Positions 37,901 to 54,964 of a DNA stretch of 64,000 nt are shown in pieces. Positions within the stretch are counted from its first letter, which is position 1. Each line of letters starts with the position of its first letter. Both the position numbers and the translations under genes were made by a program. The stretch is from Ulva prolifera (Eukaryota > Chlorophyta > Ulvophyceae > Ulvales > Ulvaceae): positions 1,832,501 to 1,896,500 of the forward strand of contig CM041197.1 of NCBI GenBank assembly GCA_023078555.1, given 5' to 3'. Below the pieces are notes generated by a model. The model was not told where the DNA came from, did not search any database, and worked only from the letters and a program-made list of their open reading frames with translations.

Positions 37901-38481
37901 CCAAAACACATGTGAAACAAGGCAACGCCAAAATCGACACAGAACCTGTCAACAGGACCAACAAGTAGCATGTCTTTGTGTGTCATCGGAGGTTCCATTT
38001 TGCCGAAAGTTTCAGGGCGAGGCGCGCAGATGTGGGGTTGGTCAGCGGCGGGTGCCATGCATACAGTTGCAGGCTTCGTGGCGAGAGGGCTGCACTGCCT
38101 GGACACCTGCATGTGGAGACAGGCGACGAAGATGAATCGGTTGACTGATGCAACTCTGGAAAGTCGTGCATTCGTCTCTCAGCAGCTGTGCACGCGGGTT
38201 AATACGTAAGCAGACGGACGTCGTGTACACAGAGTTGCATGTCAGTTACTATTTGTTCGACCTCTTGTTAGGCGAGCTCTGGCACGCATTGTGACATTTA
38301 CATGGTAGAATTGAGATGAGCGTCTAGATACGCACGTCTAGGCTTTGATTTAGAGTTGGTATTTGTCATTGCTGGAGCGTGGCAGCCTATTGCTTGAGTC
38401 GGAGACAGGTGTGACTGTCAGCCGGCGTGGCTGTGGGCGTACGCCTGCAAACTCGCACAGAGGCTCAGTGACCCACGGGCC
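34972..38481 (+). mobile_element. Element E3: 5' end plus S gene, truncated
   Basis: Alternative 5' end (R type, 34,972 to about 35,780, with the submotif ggatggtggctgcaaacac repeated at about 35,262 and 35,702), a spacer, the S gene, and the spacer before the giant gene. It stops at 38,481 (cccacgggccg), about 60 bp before the giant-gene ATG in other copies. The stretch up to about 37,880 is almost identical to E5 at a fixed offset of 7,069 bp. Minus-strand open frames across the R region are unsupported by any indel-tolerant comparison and are not called. Confidence 0.7.
36487..37652 (+). CDS. S gene of E3 (270 aa), intact
   Basis: Exons 36487-36519, 36704-37339 and 37509-37652 give 813 nt in frame with the same splice sites as the E1 copy. 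Compared with E1 it lacks two residues in VAGV(HV)EP and two in the RVRV(RV)LTG repeat, and starts MVAGQRLKPAQ. No stop or frameshift is present, so it could still be expressed even though this element has lost its giant gene. Function unknown. Confidence 0.55.
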
Positions 38482-40144
38482 GCACTAGGACAAAAGGGCA
38501 GTTAGGCAACATGCCTTTCCACTGTGTCATGATCAAATCCATTACGGATCTCATGAATCGGCACCTTGGCTTTGTGTGTCTCCCATGTTGTGACAAGCCG
38601 ATCACACAATGGATGCATGGCTTTGGCAGTGTGGACCAGGGCATTCCGGTGTGGATAGCACACTTTCCATCGGGATCGCCCTGGAAATTACATAATGCAT
38701 CGTGGCATGAGCCTCATACAGTACCACGCTGGCATGCATGAGATGTTCGGCCAGCATGTTAAAATTGCGGTCCACAAGGGTCAGCAGCCTGACCATGATG
38801 GGTCAGAGACCATCTCAGCCCATGGCAGAGTGAATTGGTTTGGCTCCATGCTGGGGCAAGGGTTGACCATATTTGCATACACCTCTCTACAACCCACATT
38901 GGGTGTGCATCACCTCTGGTCCACTGTGGACTATCTGCACCCCTTCATACAAACAATCACCAACATTCCCCATGCTGGGGCATGGGTATACCAGACTTGC
39001 ACACACCTTTTAGGAAAATGTTGTGGGTTTGCATCAGTTTTGGTCCATCATGGAATGTCCACCCCCCCACCATGAGAATGTTCGCCCATAACTAATTACT
39101 GAGTGGTGTCCACTATGAAATAACGGCAGCCGTGCGGGATTCTTGACATCACACGAAAGCCAGAATCATTTCCATTCTACAGTATACAGCGATGCATACT
39201 GGATGTGCGACATGGAGTGTGTGCAAAATTGGGATTCCACAGTGGATGGTGCATGATCATGGTGGCGTTCATTCACAATCACTGTACTGTGGGTGCGCAT
39301 GCCGGCGATGCATCATGGTGCCAGTTGTGGTTCACCCCATGCTGGTGGCCAGCAGGGCACCCAGGGCTGTTGTGTTCCCGCCATGCCCATTAGCATGGCC
39401 ACTCGTGGTAATGCTAATGGCGCATGGCCGGCTCACCTTCCTGCGTGCCGCTGCTCACTGCACCGCGTCGGAGGCTGTGAGGATGCAATCATACCCGGTT
39501 CCAGTGCAAGGCAATGGTGCACATTGAGGTGCACACTTTGGTAAGAACGTCAGCCGTTGAAGATGACAAAAGGCTGGCTGGCTGTGCATGCATTCATCAT
39601 GTGTCAATAACATTGCGTAGCAAGCTCAAGTCATGACAAAGCGAAGATTGCACTGCGTTCGCATGCCACGCATGGCCGCAAGACACACATCACGGATATC
39701 CGAGCACACATACAAACCTAGCTCAGCTGTGAAGGCTATGTATGTGTACTGTTTTCTGCAGCCTGGTCATGCCAGAGTTCTTGGCAGATAGAGGTGCATG
39801 GCATAGTCACACCAAATCAGATGGCGGAGATACAATACTAAAAGCACATACCTGGCTTTGAGCGGTCCTGATTTGCACCAATATCCTGCACTCAGCTGAA
39901 GTCAGTATGAGGAGCACCGTCGGTCGATCGCAGGTCACAAATGTAGTCCGGATTTAGCTTCACATTGCATGGTAAAACATTACCCCGTTGCAGGCAGCGC
40001 AGGCAGAGCAGCTTCAATACCTGGCGGGTGACAAATGTTCAGCAGAAATTAATCTCTTGAAGCATTCTTGAGTCAGGAAATGTTGTCACCTGAGACGATG
40101 GAGAGGTCGTAGTCTCACAACAGTCTAACAATAGTGCATATATC
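38482..40144. other. Unrelated DNA between E3 and E4
   Basis: 1.66 kb with no match elsewhere in the window and lower GC than the elements. Short open frames (longest about 126 codons) have no recognisable features. A short hairpin lies at about 39,384-39,430 (cattagcat...atgctaatg). It may be old host DNA into which E4 inserted, or an insertion that split a tandem pair. No terminal repeats or target duplication were found. Confidence 0.5.
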
Positions 40145-42029
40145 GTCCATTCCGGCCGGAGGCGACCTCCGCGCCACCGTCGGGCCCTGTTCCTTTTGGC
40201 CGCGGCATGCGGCCGGCGTGGCCACAGGTGTCTCCGTGGCGGAGCGCCGACGAAGGCACCGCTGCAGAGGAACGTCGCGTAGTTACCTGGTGTGCGGATG
40301 CAGCGAAGCCGACGCCGGCGTGGTGCAGCCGCCGGACACACGCCCGTACGTACATACATGCAGGAGGGCGGCTCGCGGCCCGGCCTCTGTCTTTTGCAAC
40401 CACATACAGGTTGCTGAACAGTAAACCTATGATATTTGGCGGATGGTGGCTGCAAACACGAGGCTTGGTCGTCTCCAGTCGGGTGCAGTGTTCCGTACCG
40501 CATGCGTCGCGTATGCATGCGCATTGGACAAGGGGGCGCGGCCGCTCGTGGATGGATGACATGGCACGCGGCTGAGGGCCGGCCACGGCAATTGATTCCC
40601 GTCGCATCGGACATGACGCATATGATCTGAATCGCGATGGTGATGCCTCGGCCGAGCCATCCGTGGCGCGGCGCAGCTGGAAGCCGCGTGGCCAGAGGTG
40701 CAGCGCGACTTTAACGCCCGGCACCGCTGCAGAGGGACGACGCCGACGCGATGCGATCGGCATCTCGGAGTTTTTGGATGCAGATGCTTGGATTCGAAGC
40801 CGACGCCGCAGCTCCGACGCGGAGGCGAGGCCGATAGATACATGAATGCAGGATGCTGAATATCATACTTTTGATACTTGGAGGATGGTGGCTGCAAACA
40901 CAAGGCTCGGTCGTCTCCAGTATCGCAGTACAGTGTTGTCGTGCATTGACTATCTGCTGCTCCTATGCATGCATGCGCGCGTGCATGCAAGCCACGGAGG
41001 ACGGCCACGGCGGCAGATCAGGCGACATGGGAACGCGGGCGCTCATGGATGGATGACATGGCACGCGGACGAGGGCTGACCACGGGAGTGGTCGTCACCG
41101 TGACGGGAGGCGCCGTTGGCTTGCAAGTCCATGAAGGATGATATTTCCACGCGGTACACCATGCAGGATGCTATTTCAGCATTTCCACGGACCTGAGCTC
41201 CGCAACTGTATATGTGTTGTCAGCGGTGGGCGCATGCAGCTGCGCAGCGTGTGGCTGGGGGCCGTCTGGAGAGACGCACATGCATGTGCATGTATGATTG
41301 CAGTCGACCGGGATGGGCTGAAGAGGCCGCCTTGTCGCTGGGACATGGGACACAGCACATTCAACAATTGACAGCATCTTCCTGGGTGGTGGAATCCGGG
41401 ATGCCACTGCGTACGTGATTCACGCTGTTGTGATTCATGAATCAGTTGTTCAGCGCTCGCGCCTGTGTTCGACCGTGCACTAGGTGCAGCGTGACAGGAG
41501 GAACGTCCGGCGACCTGACGCACCGTTGGTAGAACAGGCAGCCATCTTTTCAGTAATAGTTCGGCTGTGTGGATGGCAGAGGTGGCAGCGGCAATGACGG
41601 CGGGGCAGCGTCTGAAGGCAGGACAGGTGGGTGCGAAGCTGCGCAGCGGATGTGCGTGCAGGCACATGGTGGTAGGGGGTGGAAGCGGAGCGTGCGAGAG
41701 AATCTTGCTCTGGCCTGCACTGTAGCACTCGACACACACCGTCGTTCTCCATGTGTACAGTGATGCGACCTGAAATTCACAGGGAGTCACATCGCGTGCT
41801 GATCATGCAGGAGGGGCTGGACGGTGGTTCCGTGGCAGGGGTGGAGCCCATGGCAGATGTGGATGGGGCAGCACGCATGGCCGCTGGCGTCCGCAGTCGC
41901 GATGCCCGTGTGGCTGGCGGCGGGCTGCGGCATCCGGAGCGGGTCAGCGACGTCTTCGCGATGCAACAGCAGGTTGTGGCGGCGGTGTGGGTGGGGGCCA
42001 TGTTTCCCGCGCTGCTGAGATCTGCGGGC
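40145..42029 (+). mobile_element. Element E4: 5' end plus start of S gene, truncated
   Basis: R-type 5' end (40,145 to about 40,950), spacer and the first part of the S gene, cut inside S exon 2 at tctgcgggc (42,029), where the R-type start of E5 takes over. Both E3 and E4 begin after the same tccattccggccgg sequence. The internal submotif ggatggtggctgcaaacac recurs at about 40,441 and 40,881. Confidence 0.7.
41594..42029 (+). pseudogene. S gene of E4, truncated by E5
   Basis: Exon 1 (41594-41626, MTAGQRLKAGQ) and the first 219 nt of exon 2 (41811-42029, up to FPALLRSAG) are intact. The reading then runs into E5 terminal sequence (VRDLRPEATSAPP...) and the last exon is missing. A broken gene. 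Confidence 0.65.
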
Positions 42030-43555
42030 GTTCGCGACCTCCGGCCGGAGGCGACCTCCGCGCCACCGTCGGGCCCTGTTTCCTTTTGGCCGCGACATGC
42101 GGCCGGCGTGGCCACAGGTGTCTCCGTGGCGGAGCGCCGACGAAGGCACCGCTGCAGAGGAACGTCGCGTAGTTGCCTGGTGTGCGGATGCAGCGAAGCC
42201 GACGCCGGCGTGGTGCAGCCGCCGGACACACGCCCGTACGTACATACATGCAGGAGGGCGGCTCGCGGCCCGGCCTCTGTCTTTTGCAACCGCATACAGG
42301 TTGCTGAACAGTAAACCTATGATATTTGGCGGATGGTGGCTGCAAACACGAGGCTTGGTCGTCTCCAGTCGGGTGCAGTGTTCCGTACCGCATGCGTCGC
42401 GTATGCATGCGCATTGGACAAGGGGGCGCGGCCGCTCGTGGATGGATGACATGGCACGCGGCTGAGGGCCGGCCACGGCAATTGATTCCCGTCGCATCGG
42501 ACATGACGCATATGATCTGAATCGCGATGGTGATGCCTCGGCCGAGCCATCCGTGGCGCGGCGCAGCTGGAAGCCGCGTGGCCAGAGGTGCAGCGCGACT
42601 TTAACGCCCGGCACCGCTGCAGAGGGACGACGCCGACGCGATGCGATCGGCATCTCGGAGTTTTTGGATGCAGATGCTTGGATTCGAAGCCGACGCCGCA
42701 GCTCCGACGCGGAGGCGAGGCCGATAGATACATGAATGCAGGATGCTGAATATCATACTTTTGATACTTGGAGGATGGTGGCTGCAAACACAAGGCTCGG
42801 TCGTCTCCAGTGTCGCGGCACAGTGTTGTCGTGCATTGACTATCTGTGCTGCTGCTGTATGTTGCTGTTGATTCGGATGAGATTCGGTTTCAGTGTTTGT
42901 TTTCTCGCGTTCACTCTTTTGTAAATACTAGCTGTGCTGCTCCTATGCATGCATGCGCGCGTGCATGCAGGCCACGGAGGACGGCCACGGCGTCAAATTA
43001 GGCGACATGGGAACGCGGGCGCTCATGGATGGATGACATGGCACGCGCATGACGGCAGACCACGAGAGTGGTCGTAACCGCGACAGGAGGCGCCGTTGGC
43101 CAGCAAGTCCATGGAGGAGGATATTTTCACGCAGTACACCATGCAGGGTGCTATCTCAGCATTTCGACGAACATGAGCTCCGCAACTGTATATGTGCTGT
43201 CAGCGGTGGGCGCATGCAGCTGCGAAGCGCGTGGCTGGGGGCCGTCTGGAGAGACGCACATGCATGTGCATGTATAATTGCTGTCGACCGGGATGGGCTG
43301 AAGAGGCTGCCTTGTCGCTGGGACATGGCATCACATACAACAACTGACAGCATCTTCTTGGGTGGTGGAATCCGGGATGGCCACTGCGTACGTGATTCAC
43401 GCTGTTGTGATGAATCAGTTGTTCAGCGCTCGTGCCTGTGTACATGTTCGACCGTGCAGTAGGTGTGACAAGGAGCACGACTAGCGACCTGACGCGCTGC
43501 TGGCCGAGCAGGCAGCCCTTCTTTTCAATCAGCCTTCGGCTGTGTGGGAGCGGCG

Positions 43556-44721
43556 ATGGTGGCGGGACAGCGTTTGAAGCCGGCACAGGTGTGTGCGAAG
43601 TTGCTCGGCGGATGTGCGTGCAGGCACATGGTGGTAGGGGGTGGAAGCGGTGCGTGCGAGAGAATCTTGCTCTGGCTTGCACTGTAGCACTCGACACACA
43701 CCGTCGTTCTCCATGTGTACAGTGATGCGATCTGCGATTCACAGGCTCTCACCTCGCGTGCTGATCATGCAGGAGGGGCTGGACGGTGGTTCCGTGGCAG
43801 GGGTGGAGCCCATGGCAGATGTGGATGGAGTAGCACGCATGGCCGCTGGTGTCCGCAGTCGCGATGCCCGTGTGGCTGGCGGCGGGCTGCGGCACCCGGA
43901 GCGGGTCAGCGACGTCTTCGCGATGCAGCAGCAGGTTGTGGCGGCGGTGCGGGTGGGGGCCATGTTTCCCGCGCTGCTGAGATCTGCTGGCATGTGGGCC
44001 CTCCCGGATGTGTGGGTGCGGGTGGGGATATCCAAGGCGGGTGCCGAGGTTTACTTTGTGTTTGGGCAGCGCGTACGCGTGCTGACGGGTGCTCGCGTGG
44101 GACAGTTTTGGTCGTCCATGGCGGCTGCCGCGGTGTGGAGGGTGGATGTTGGGGTGGGGTGGCAGCAGCGGGCGCCTGTGGATGTGTGTGTGTGGGTGCC
44201 GCGCCTGATTGGTGCGGCCGGGAGACGGCCAGGAACCCACCTCGCTGCGCGCGCCCGAGCTGGCACATGCTTCCAGCATATGAGTCGCCAGCCGTACATC
44301 GGAAGGATTGATTTGGGAATACGCCTCTCTGTGAGGTGGTCGCCCGATGTGCGTGTCTACACCACCGAATATCTGCGGATGGGGTTCCTTACGCCAACTT
44401 CACCACCAGTGCATGACGGGGGTCAGCCGCAGTGACTGTATGCATGCCATGCTGTGTCTATTGTCTCTGCCGGTGGTACCTGCATGTGACGGGATTGTGA
44501 AGGTTGTTGAAGATTGTTTTTGCGGTGGGGTAGCCCCCCCCCCGGCGGTACATCAATATTGGCAGCTTTCCTTGCAGCTCAATTTTGTAACAATAACTCA
44601 GCCCAGCGAACCACCTGCTGTTTCGGCACCCGCCCTCGTTGGACGTACCACAGTCGGACGGCTTCTTAGGAATCGTGACAATTCTGCGCTGTGGGAGTCT
44701 GCTCCGGTTGCAGTGACCTGA
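43556..44721 (+). CDS. S gene of E5 (270 aa), intact
   Basis: Exons 43556-43588, 43773-44408 and 44578-44721, all at a 7,069-bp offset from E3. It differs from E3 by only a few bases (for example an Ala-to-Val change near 43,830). It has no stop or frameshift, unlike the giant gene downstream in the same element. Function unknown. Confidence 0.55.
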
Positions 44722-45594
44722 CCTGTGCTGTTTCGCACTTGAGACATGATTGCAGCACCTCCGGGCACTGCTATAGATGAGCAGCATCATTGCGCATCAC
44801 TCACGGGCGCTGCACTGCTGGTGTCAAGCCTCACCATGGCAGCAGCAAGTGCCACCGTATCACCCTACTGACAGCCCAGAAGTTGGTAGTGGCTGGACGA
44901 AGGTTGCTGCGATGAAGCACTCATGATCAGGTGGCATGAACGCCTCACCACGTCACATCCAAAACACATGTGAAACAAGGCAACGCCAAAATCGACACAG
45001 AACCTGTCAACAGGACCAACAAGTAGCATGTCTTTGTGTGTCATCGGAGGTTCCATTTTGCCGAAAGTTTCAGGGCGAGGCGCGTAGATGTGGGGTTGGT
45101 CAGCGGCGGGTGCCATGCATACAGTTGCAGGCTTCGTGGCGAGAGGGCTGCACTGCCTGGACACCTGCATGTGGAGACAGGCGACGAAGATGAATCGGTT
45201 GACTGATGCAACTCTGGAAAGTCGTGCATTCGTCTCTCAGCAGCTGTGCACGCGGGATAATACGTGAGCAGACGGACGTCGTGTACACAGAGTTGCATGT
45301 CAGTTACGATTTGTTCGACCTCTTGTTAGGCGAGCTCTGGCACGCATTGTGACATTTACATGGTAGAATTGAGATGAGCGTCTAGATACGCACGTCTAGG
45401 CTTTGATTTAGAGTCGGTATTTGCCATCGCTGGAGCGTGGCAGCCTATTGCTTGAGTCGGAGATAGGTGCGACTGTCAGCTGGCGTGTCTGTGGGCGTAC
45501 GCCTGCAAACTCGCACAGAGGCTCAGTGACCCACGGGCCGGGTCGGGCGGACCGAACCCCGAACACAGATCAGCGACGACGTGGGCAGGCAGCG

Positions 45595-50153
<4,559 letters not shown>

Positions 50154-50350
50154 GTATGCGGCCACTCGTGTTTGTAATGAGTTCTACTGCCGTGCATGTC
50201 CCGCCTCCTCCGCACGAAAGCCATCTGTCATCATTGCAACGCATGCTGCCATTCACTGCAACGCACGCATGCATTGTGTGTTGAAACTATAGACGCCGGG
50301 CACATTCTCACCAGTAACGGCGAGCTTGCGTGAAGGATCAAGAACAGCAG

Positions 50351-52933
50351 CATGGGCACGGCGGCGATGGCGCATGATGAGGTGGTCATGCCGCGCCGTG
50401 AAATGCTAGTGCGCGGCCTGGCCTCCAAGTGGTCAGCTTCGTGGACTGACGCCGATGCAGATTGGTATAAGTGCATACCATGCAAAATGTCGAGAATCAG
50501 GAAGGTGCTGCAAGGTTGATGCTTGTGTTTGCACGAGCGTATCTTGTAGCGCTGGTCTCTGCGCAAGACGACCCTGTATTCGACCAGGGTAGCGATGACT
50601 CTCGGTCCACCCCTGTGAAGATTCTCGACGACATTCAGAAATCCAAGAATGGTAAAGGCGAGGTCAGCATGGGCAGCATTGTGGCCTCATTTGCTAAGTG
50701 CCCCGGGCAGGTGTTCTGCGAAACACTCACATTGTTGTCATGGGCTGGCCACATAGGAAGCTTCAATACGCTTGCCATGTACAGATACACCGTATCAACG
50801 GTTGTAGATGCGTACTTGGAGGGACAGCGTATGATTGTCCGTAAAACCCCGTCCGAGGAGCAGGTGTGGTCTCGATGCCCCTTTCGTGCATGCTGCAGTT
50901 TCGTACTGCACGCCCCACAATGTTCCATGGGCACAAAAATACTGACTGTACTGCAGCAGATCGCACAGCGTACCGGTGTATGCAGTGTGTGATGCTTGTC
51001 GATTGCGCATTGTGCCATCCAGTGCTACCGTCACGGCCACGTTGAATGCTGCTATGCAGGCCTGGAGAGAGGCGAGCCATTTGTTCCGCGCGTTTCGCTT
51101 GCAAGTGCGACTATACATTATGGCCCTCAAGGCAAACGGCGCTTTGAACGCATTGAAGCCAAAGCCGATGCAAGCTGCAGAGATCCGGAGATGCGCCGAA
51201 GCGACCAACTGCGGGTCTATCACCATCATGTATGGCCGGGTGGCGGCGTTCTTGAAGATGCTTTCGGGAGCCCGGAACCCCGTATTTGTGGCGCTCACAT
51301 GGGGTCACGTCCACTTCATCCCCACCTACTATGTGGATGAGGCAACTCAGACGAAGCAGGTGCGGGAGTTGCTCACTCAGCCATACTACATGGATGCACA
51401 GCCTATATGTGCATGCATGGTGTACATTGTTTATTCCATGTATGGTGACATGGATGCCTCTGCATCACTGGGGCACCATAGGGAGGCCTGCGTGCACATT
51501 GCAAAGTCGTGCACACCGTTATGTATTCATGCGTTGGGTGACTGACGCTCGTGCTGGTCTCACGTCAATATGGTCGAGGCGGGCCGTTTACGGGGGCCCG
51601 CGTGTAGGTCACATTCATGTGCGAGTTCGCTATCGCATGGGACAAGGCACCCAATGTGTTTGGGGTTAAGAATATTGTGGTTGACAACACCGCAGCATTG
51701 AATGAGGAGGGTGTAAACTGGAATGACAGTCTGGGCTGCGTCGGGGAACATCTACTCTCCATCGCCTTGCACCAACGCGTCATTGATGTGGAGGATCTCT
51801 GCAATCTCAAGGTCGGTGACAGTTTCAAGCTCAGCCACCTTATCAAGAAGCGCACATCAGCCCGGCCGCAGGACCCCACATCGGAGGATGTGGACGCAAT
51901 GTGTGACTTGCTCATATCCCTTTGCTGTGCCTGTTTTCTTGTTAAATTGTTACATGTGCGACATGATGCAATGCTAAACAACGCCCAATGGCTGCCGGCC
52001 GCTACTTGTGCATCATTCACACCATGGGTGCCAGCTGCAGCAATGTGTGGTGTCACAGCTCGGTGAGCACTCGGGGTGATTCGAAAGTATATGGCGCACG
52101 CAATGCACCCATGCAGGTTTTGCTTCTGCCGCTACCATGGTATGGTCCCGCTACGATTTGTACCACTAGCGCCGTACGCCATATCAGCTCTGGTGGCGCG
52201 GTTCACTGCGGCCGCCGACATGAAAGTACTTTCAAGAGAGCTGCGGACCGGCATGGTTCTTGGGCGCATCATCCAGGCGCAGCTACATCACAACGGCCAA
52301 GAGAACCGCGTTGCGATTGCCCATGCGGGGCAGTGGTCACTCAATAGCAGCACATACCAGACCGAGTACCTCCACCCCTCAATCTTGCACTCGCTGTTTG
52401 GGGACCTGGTACGGACTAGCCCGCAACAGCTTTATGGAAACTAAGTGATGTTGCCTGTTAGCGAGGGCGTGTGTATATATGGCCGCGTGCCGATACCAAT
52501 CCCTGTGATGCATACAGTCCGCTGCTTCGGACAACTGGCACGGCCGGTCGACATACTGTCTAAATTCGCAAGCATGGTACGCAGGCCCTCAAAGATCTGG
52601 GAGTGCCGTCGGCAATGAGCAACCTGGTCAAGACGGCAGCGTTTAAGGCCTTGAGTCTCGTGCGGGACAAAAATCAATATGCATTGGCGGTGTATATGCA
52701 TGCAGCTGTGGGGCAGTTGTTCTTACACAGCGACGAGGGCAGGCGGCAGTTGCAAGAAGCCGATGTTCACGGGAAGACATTGCTCGACGCAAGCTTGCGC
52801 ACTCATCGACGTGACCGCTCGGGAGCACTAGCTGCGTACGGCTGGACACTCATTCGCAAGATGCATCCCGATGGCCCTGCGCAACTCCACCTGTGGGGCA
52901 AAGACAAGTTTATGCCCGCTGAGAACCGTTCAG
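50351..52933 (+). pseudogene. E5 giant gene, exons 5-9: diverged recombinase-like domain with frameshift
   Basis: Exons 50351-50863, 51060-51359, 51608-51900, 52117-52408 and 52585-52933. Exons 6-9 have exactly the E1 lengths (300, 293, 292, 349 nt), yet their introns do not align with E1 and the proteins differ at many sites. GARNPVFVAL(T)WGHVHF, AWDKAPNVFGVKN, HLLSIALHQRVIDV, LSRELRTGM and GQWSLNSSTYQTEYLHP keep the candidate catalytic positions. In exon 5 one base is missing relative to E1 between about 50,480 and 50,515, which shifts the frame to a TGA unless an extra intron exists. Confidence 0.55.
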
Positions 52934-52966
52934 GTGCGTTTTTTAAGTTCGTGGGGTAGGGTTTCG

Positions 52967-52967
<1 letters not shown>

Positions 52968-53007
<40 letters not shown>

Positions 53008-53108
53008 GCGTAGGCTAACCGAGTTGCAGGTGCTGTACGGCCTTTTGTGCATCCATGTCGGTTACTGTTCTTGTAGTTGAAAGGGGGGGGGGGGGGGGGG
53101 GGGGGGGG
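52968..53108 (+). repeat. Two poly-G tracts (38 and 26 bp) in intron 9 of E5
   Basis: G runs at 52968-53005 (38) and 53083-53108 (26), separated by 77 bp of ordinary sequence, fill much of the 347-bp intron between exons 9 and 10. The E1 intron has no poly-G. Confidence 0.9.
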
Positions 53109-53280
53109 CAATTGCAGGTGTAGTATTGAGCTCAATAGATGTGTTTCGGGAGGCGGTGTACCTGCGTAGGGTTCGGGTGCGGGTCATGAAGGACGGCCAT
53201 TGTCCGCAGGAGTGCACTCGCGTGATACTCAAACCTGTTGGTACTTTGCGTGTCACACACAGTGTGTCTTCGCTGTGCAG

Positions 53281-54768
53281 GTGAGTTGAAGGCTTTCTGC
53301 GTTATGCTAAGAAATGCTGACGAGGTGCAGACGGCATGGTTACATGCACTGGAGGATGCTGGTGGTGATCATGGGGTGGATTTGCGATCCATGCTGAGCA
53401 CTGCCAGTGGCGGCAAGATGTTATCGCCACTGGAAGCCATGCATTCGGTTGGAGAGACAGTCGCAGCGGACGTGCGCGAGCACCTCGAAGATCGTGATGC
53501 CCAGCTTGACGGCGCCACCGTTGAAGACATTGCCCAAGACATTGACCTTTGCCGATTTGGGCAAGAGATGTCCACTGCTCAGCTCTTTGGGGAAGAGGGC
53601 GACTTCTTAGTGGAGCGCATGCGGAAACACGAGTGTGTATACAACGCGGACGCAATGAGGCAGAAGCGCCTTACAAAGCTCAATGTCGGTGCCGTTGAAG
53701 TGGAGGTACGTGCGGCAGTCATCTCATGTTGTGCAGCTCCTGCTTAGTGCATGCCATGTACAATGAGCCATGGTTGGTGGAGATGAATGCGTGTCGTCCT
53801 TTACATGTGGGCCACAGAATTGCGATGTTGCATCGTGGCCACAAGTACTCGCAAGACCACGCATCACAAGGCATGGTGTTGGCATGCAGGTGACCACGGA
53901 GGGCCTCAATGCGATCCTTGTCCATCGCAAGGCGACTTTGCAGCACTTCAGCATCCCGGTACAGAGGCCGCCGACGCTGAACATGCGGGACTGGATCTGG
54001 ACCGCGGGCGGTGCGGGGTTCATGGGTGTCATTCGCCAAATACGGCAGGGCAACGACAGTTTGGAGCAAATGCTGCAGTATCTGCGCTTGGGTGCGACCT
54101 CAACAACATTTGTGTTTTCCCTTGAGGGCTAGGTCTGTTGGTGAGTCGGCTGTCTACATGGCGCAAGATTATGTTGATGCTCCACCGAAATTTTGTTTCT
54201 CACAGCCCGCATGTTGCTGTAGAAAGAGCACCGGTGCCGGTGGTGGTGCGGAGCTACAAGTCGCTCGAGGTGGCAAATCCGGACATACCGCTTCAGGGCA
54301 AGTGCCTCGCTGTTGACTCCAAGAAATCGGCAGCGGGGGCGACGGGTGCAGACGAGCTGTGCCTTGCGGATACCGTGGGGGGGGTCAGCAATCAGATGCA
54401 TCTGTGCCCCCGACACCTTCGGAAGCCGCTTCTTCTAATTGAAGATTTCCGTGGTACGCGCACCGCTGGCTTTGGGCGGGTACTGCAAGAATACAGCGTG
54501 CAAGAAGGTTCTGGACATCGGGAATTTCACGGGATTTGCCACCGTTTGCAACATTCACAGGACAGGCGCAACGATGCTTGGCCGGAAGGCAGTGCTGCCG
54601 CCGGTCGATGAGGCATTTTACGGGGTTGCGGTGACTGAGCCCCGGCTCGAATCTCTGGTCGCTGGCTCTGCCAACTTGCACAAACGCGATTTGACGCGTT
54701 GTGATGTCATCACTTGTACTGTGCTGCTAGAAACCCAGAAGACTGGCCTCTGCCCGAAGCATGTGAAG
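53281..54768 (+). pseudogene. E5 giant gene, exons 10-12 with frameshift
   Basis: Exons 53281-53705 (425 nt as in E1 but diverged), 53890-54091 and 54223-54768. Exon 12 is 546 nt instead of 545: one extra G at about 54,480 (ggcgggtactgc) shifts the frame inside the first zinc-ribbon unit. From exon 11 onward the nucleotide sequence is almost the same as E1. Confidence 0.6.
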
Positions 54769-54964
54769 GTGATATTTCCATGCGTGTCTGCCCTAAGTCC
54801 ACATGCTGTGCTACTCCATGCCATGCCGGGGACGTGTTGCTGATTCAGTGTTGCAGTACATGCATAAATAGGTTGCCTTGCATGTGTTTTGAGTTTCAGA
54901 TTGGCTCGAGAGTGTTTCTTCCTAAGATTTGCTTGTCAAGTGACAAGGGATGCTATTTTTGCAG

